The position numbers and the translations under genes are program-made. The notes beneath the pieces were generated by a model. It was given only the letters and a program-made list of their open reading frames with translations, was not told the origin of the DNA and ran no database searches. A stretch of 64,000 nt of DNA from Apricaphanius iberus. Lineage: Eukaryota; Chordata; Actinopteri; Cyprinodontiformes; Aphaniidae. Within the stretch, counting starts at the first letter, position 1. Every line of letters begins with the position of its first letter. Where the stretch lies: NCBI GenBank assembly GCA_028564705.1, contig JAPXFQ010000804.1, positions 2,542,001-2,606,000 on the forward strand, written 5' to 3'. Shown piece by piece: positions 60,976 to 64,000 of the stretch.

Positions 60976-63900
60976 TCATGAGCTGCTCATCTGTTGCTGT
61001 CAATCAAGAAGCTCAGGAGCATGTTGCAGGGCGTTTGTGACAGTGCCTCTGTACTGGACTCTAAACGGGAATCACTATTTTCCTGACTCTTCCATCTTTG
61101 TGAGGAGCAATTCAGGTAAGGTTATTTTTGTTGGCTGACATATAACAGACCTGCAAGCTTCTACAACGCATTTTAAGAACTGCATTAGCTGTTGGCCCTG
61201 ATCTAGATCTTTCAAATCAAACTATGCTTGACAAACAGCAAAACTGATCTCAGCCTAATTCTTTGTTTGTAAAACAGCTTCACTTTGGATAAAATTTTCA
61301 TCACAATCCTTAGAATCAGCAGACAGGATTGAAGCCAACGAAGAAAAACCATCAGAAGTAAGACTAAACCATCTGGGTGTGTGGGGACCACTGCAAACTT
61401 TGTGACACGTTTTCATCTTTCTGTAGTGTCTTATGAGCGGATTCTGTCCATTGAAAACTTAAACGATGTTCCAAATCCATGGAAAGGATTTACTATGAAC
61501 CGCTGTTTAGTGGTGGCACTGGTTGTGCTGCTGGTGAGCTCAGGAGTAAATGAAGTTCATGGTGAGTAATCACTTACATTTTATTCCCTTTGGGCCTGAT
61601 TTATCAAGATTCTGATAATGACTGCAAAATTGTGTGTGGCGCTAAAAATTGCATGAGTCGGTTGTCCTGAATTTGCTGGTGATCTACAAAGATTACATGA
61701 GCAATTCATAAAAGGCGCAAGGAGTAGTATTCAAATGAGGAGATTACGGCTGCTACTGTGAGCTGCACCATGGCTAGATAGAGGAGGAAGATGCGCATGG
61801 ATTCATGTTGTGGGCGACATACTATCAATTTAGAGGCTCTAATGAAAATCCACAAGGATCGCCTTGTCCACACGTAGTTGAGTGTCTCACAAAACTGAGA
61901 TATTTTTCTACGGTTTGGCCTGTCATCCACAGGATTTTCTGCACCAAAAACGTATATTTTTAAAAACTCCAGCCAAAGTGGAGAGCTGCATTTTCTCCGT
62001 TTTCAGTATCTGCAATCTGGACGTATGAAAACAGAGTTTTAAGAGTCGTAATGTCACTATCCGCGACAAAATGCTCAAACATCACTTTGCGTAACTTGTG
62101 TTTACTCTCAAAAATAGCATTTATGCCCTCAGAGCTGTGTTGGAATCATCAATTGTCAAAGCGTGTTTAGCTCGCTTGCTTTTACAAGCTCTACCACTGC
62201 TTCGTGCTAAAGTTAGAGGATAGAAAGTTACTCTGAGCGGATTTGACTGATAGGATTTCTGTTTCACCTCTATGAATGTGTTGACAAAGAGATTTATCCG
62301 GTTATGTGTGGATGGAGATTTTTTTTAAGAAGCGGAGGAAAATCTTTTTTTTTTTTAAAAGACCGGCTATGTGTGTACATGGCTTCACTATGCGCTCATT
62401 GTGTCTTCAGAAGGTGGAGACGCGATGAGAGCGGAGTGAGTTATGATGCCTCGTTGGGGGGAAAAAACGGGTAAATATTTACATAACTGTCAGGTTTATG
62501 GCCATTGGAGTGTTAATTGATCTTAGGTTATGTTCTGTGTGAATGACTTTTTTTTGTTTTTCAGTATTAATTTCATGAGGTGGCGCATAGTTAAGCCTTT
62601 CAGAAGTGCTAAAAATAGCCGGCGCAAACATTTTTATGCTTAGTAAATCACACTGCGCCTGTAACGCCTAGTTATTTGCTTATTCTCCTGCCAATATTGT
62701 GCGCCTTCTTACAGAAAAACCTATATTGCATATTCAGACTAGGGAAAGGTGCTAAATGGATTGCGTGCTTCTCGCGTCTTGGTTTAACAGGCGCAGTGCT
62801 CTCTGCATCATCTAAGTAAATCACGTGCCGTATGTTTTTGCGACACTGTGCAGTTTGCACAGGTTTTAACAAGTGCAAACCGTTGATAAATCAGGCCCTT
62901 TATGTACACCTTGATTCTCTCAGGATCTCCGAAAGTTTTTCTGTACTTATTTCAGTATCCGTTGTCAAACACAGCACACCATTGAGGTAATTCTGTTACA
63001 ATCAGTTTTTTTATTACTTCACTTTAAACACTAGACACGATAGCTTTTGTCTCATGATTAAGTGATTTTTGTCAGCAGACTTGAGGGTGTTTTATGTTTG
63101 TATGTTTTAGAAGCTCTGGATCATTTTGTGGAGGAGAGAAGTATCGGCTCCCTAGCTGACCTACTCCCGACAGGTTCTCTACCCCAGGTAGGATCTGTCT
63201 CTCCGATATTTTAATGTGAAACTTATCATGAAATTAACTGAGATGTGCATGCTCTGAAGATACTCAAATAAATAGTCTCGCAGTAACTCAAAATTTGATA
63301 GTAATATATATATATTTTTAAACTTCAAATTGATCCTTTTTAAGGAACACTTCTTACTTAAACAAAATATTTAGCATTAGCAAATCTGTTGATAGATACA
63401 ATTTATGAAACGCCCACACTTGTTTGTGGATTCGTAATATTGGTTAACACTTGAAGAGTAATTTACTTACAGCCTATATGTTACAGTTCCTTGCTAAAGT
63501 ATTCACACCCCTTGAGCCTTTTCAGTTTTTCACGTTACAAAATCACACTTGAATAGGCCTATGTTGTGTGAAATCAACAAAAATTAGGGTTTATTTCTGT
63601 CAAATGTGAGAAAATGTATGCATCTTAGTTCACATTTTTCACAAAGCATGGGCTGCCCATGTTTATAGCACCTTTTACCATCCCTAGACTAGTATGCAGT
63701 GCAACCGGATAAACAAAGAAATGCAGTAGATCTTTTGACAGGCAGTCCTATTTAAAATGAGCTGCAACAATTTTATACATAGTCATGTTAACATAAAAAT
63801 AATAAGATTGAACAGTTGTTTTATTTCAAGCTTTTATTTCTGCTAAATGTGATTTTTTTCTCCTTAGAGCCAATGAAAACAGAATATTAGAAATAGAATA

Positions 63901-64000
63901 TTAGAATGTTACACAGAATATCATCAGACCAACAAAAAGCAGTCTTAATACAAACATGTTTGCTTAATGAAAAGTATGTTTGAACACCTGCCTAGAGGTT
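60976..64000 (+). CDS. 5' exons of a secreted protein gene, running off the window
   Basis: Coding exons 61495-61561 and 63111-63187 join in phase (G+AA), and a probable 5' non-coding exon ends at 61115 before GTAAGG. The ATG exon is preceded by a ctttctgtag acceptor (exon start 61427). The first 22 codons read MNRCLVVALVVLLVSSGVNE and on, a clear signal peptide with predicted cleavage near VHG-E. The next exon gives EALDHFVEERSIGSLADLLP then TGSLPQ before a GTAGGA donor. The ERSIGSLADL stretch loosely recalls the SI.S..DLQ propeptide pattern of PDGF chains, and PDGFB also begins MNRC, but this is weak and no growth-factor domain is in the window. It is divergent from oaz1. 47 codons are seen; the family is not established. 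Confidence 0.55.
61592..62898. mobile_element. MITE-like element with 16-bp perfect TIRs, probably PIF/Harbinger
   Basis: gggcctgatttatcaa at 61592-61607 is exactly inverted at 62883-62898, and both ends abut TTT (61589-61591 and 62899-62901), a 3-bp target duplication consistent with PIF/Harbinger. The 1.3-kb body has no transposase. An inner inverted stretch (about 61900-62380, tccacac..../....tgtgtggatgga) suggests another nested insertion. It sits in intron sequence of the secreted-protein gene. Confidence 0.85.
63486..63720 (+). repeat. Degenerate Tc1/mariner-type repeat
   Basis: agttccttgctaaagtattc followed by cacaccccttgagccttttc is the start of the common fish repeat whose fragments occur at 4.92, 24.0 and 36.93 kb. 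Confidence 0.6.

Noticed and set aside
1..64000. tRNA, rRNA and snoRNA genes; AMH, LINGO3 or JSRP1 expected from human synteny
   Set aside because: No cloverleaf-like or conserved RNA sequence was spotted by eye, and no reading frame matching these neighbours occurs in the window.

Overview
This is vertebrate nuclear DNA, most likely from a teleost fish. The coding signal sits in short GT-AG exons separated by AT-rich introns. The intergenic DNA is full of decayed fish-type DNA transposons (Tc1/mariner, hAT, PIF/Harbinger, several foldback MITEs) and one L1-like LINE scrap. No bacterial features are present.

Layout. Positions 1-25.8 kb are gene-poor: I find no supportable exon, only repeats (a RecQ-helicase-type MITE near 3.5 kb, a TAA microsatellite at 6.8 kb, a 189-bp MITE at 8.1 kb, an L1 reverse-transcriptase scrap at 15.0-15.5 kb, a foldback at 16.0 kb, a probable Harbinger MITE at 21.2-22.5 kb). 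At 25.9-27.5 kb a five-exon minus-strand gene encodes a 194-residue protein with a basic, hydrophobic N-terminus and an acidic C-terminus. At 29.0-30.0 kb lies a single-exon plus-strand gene related to the C2CD4 family but ending before any C2 domain. Positions 30-38.3 kb are intergenic and repeat-laden. From 38.7 to 48.8 kb runs peak3 (plus strand, four coding exons, 589 aa), a PEAK-family pseudokinase scaffold. Its 7.8-kb second intron holds a three-level nest of DNA transposons. From 52.1 to 59.0 kb on the minus strand lies oaz1, ornithine decarboxylase antizyme 1 (five exons, 217 aa after a +1 frameshift), with its frameshift stop codon and pseudoknot readable in the sequence. From about 61 kb to the right edge is the 5' part of a plus-strand gene for a secreted protein that continues past the window.

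How it fits together. peak3 and oaz1 are convergent neighbours here, and their human orthologues PEAK3 (C19orf35) and OAZ1 are neighbours on 19p13.3, where C2CD4C also lies. That supports the gene calls and suggests a conserved block. The genes do not form a single pathway: antizyme controls polyamines through ornithine decarboxylase, while PEAK3 is a signalling adaptor. The strongest special biology is the antizyme recoding signal. The most unusual structures are the nested transposons in peak3 intron 2, the C2-less C2CD4 relative, and the unrecognised five-exon gene. Exon boundaries were worked out by hand from splice sites and reading phase; all five oaz1 exons, four peak3 exons and five exons of the unknown gene join in phase.
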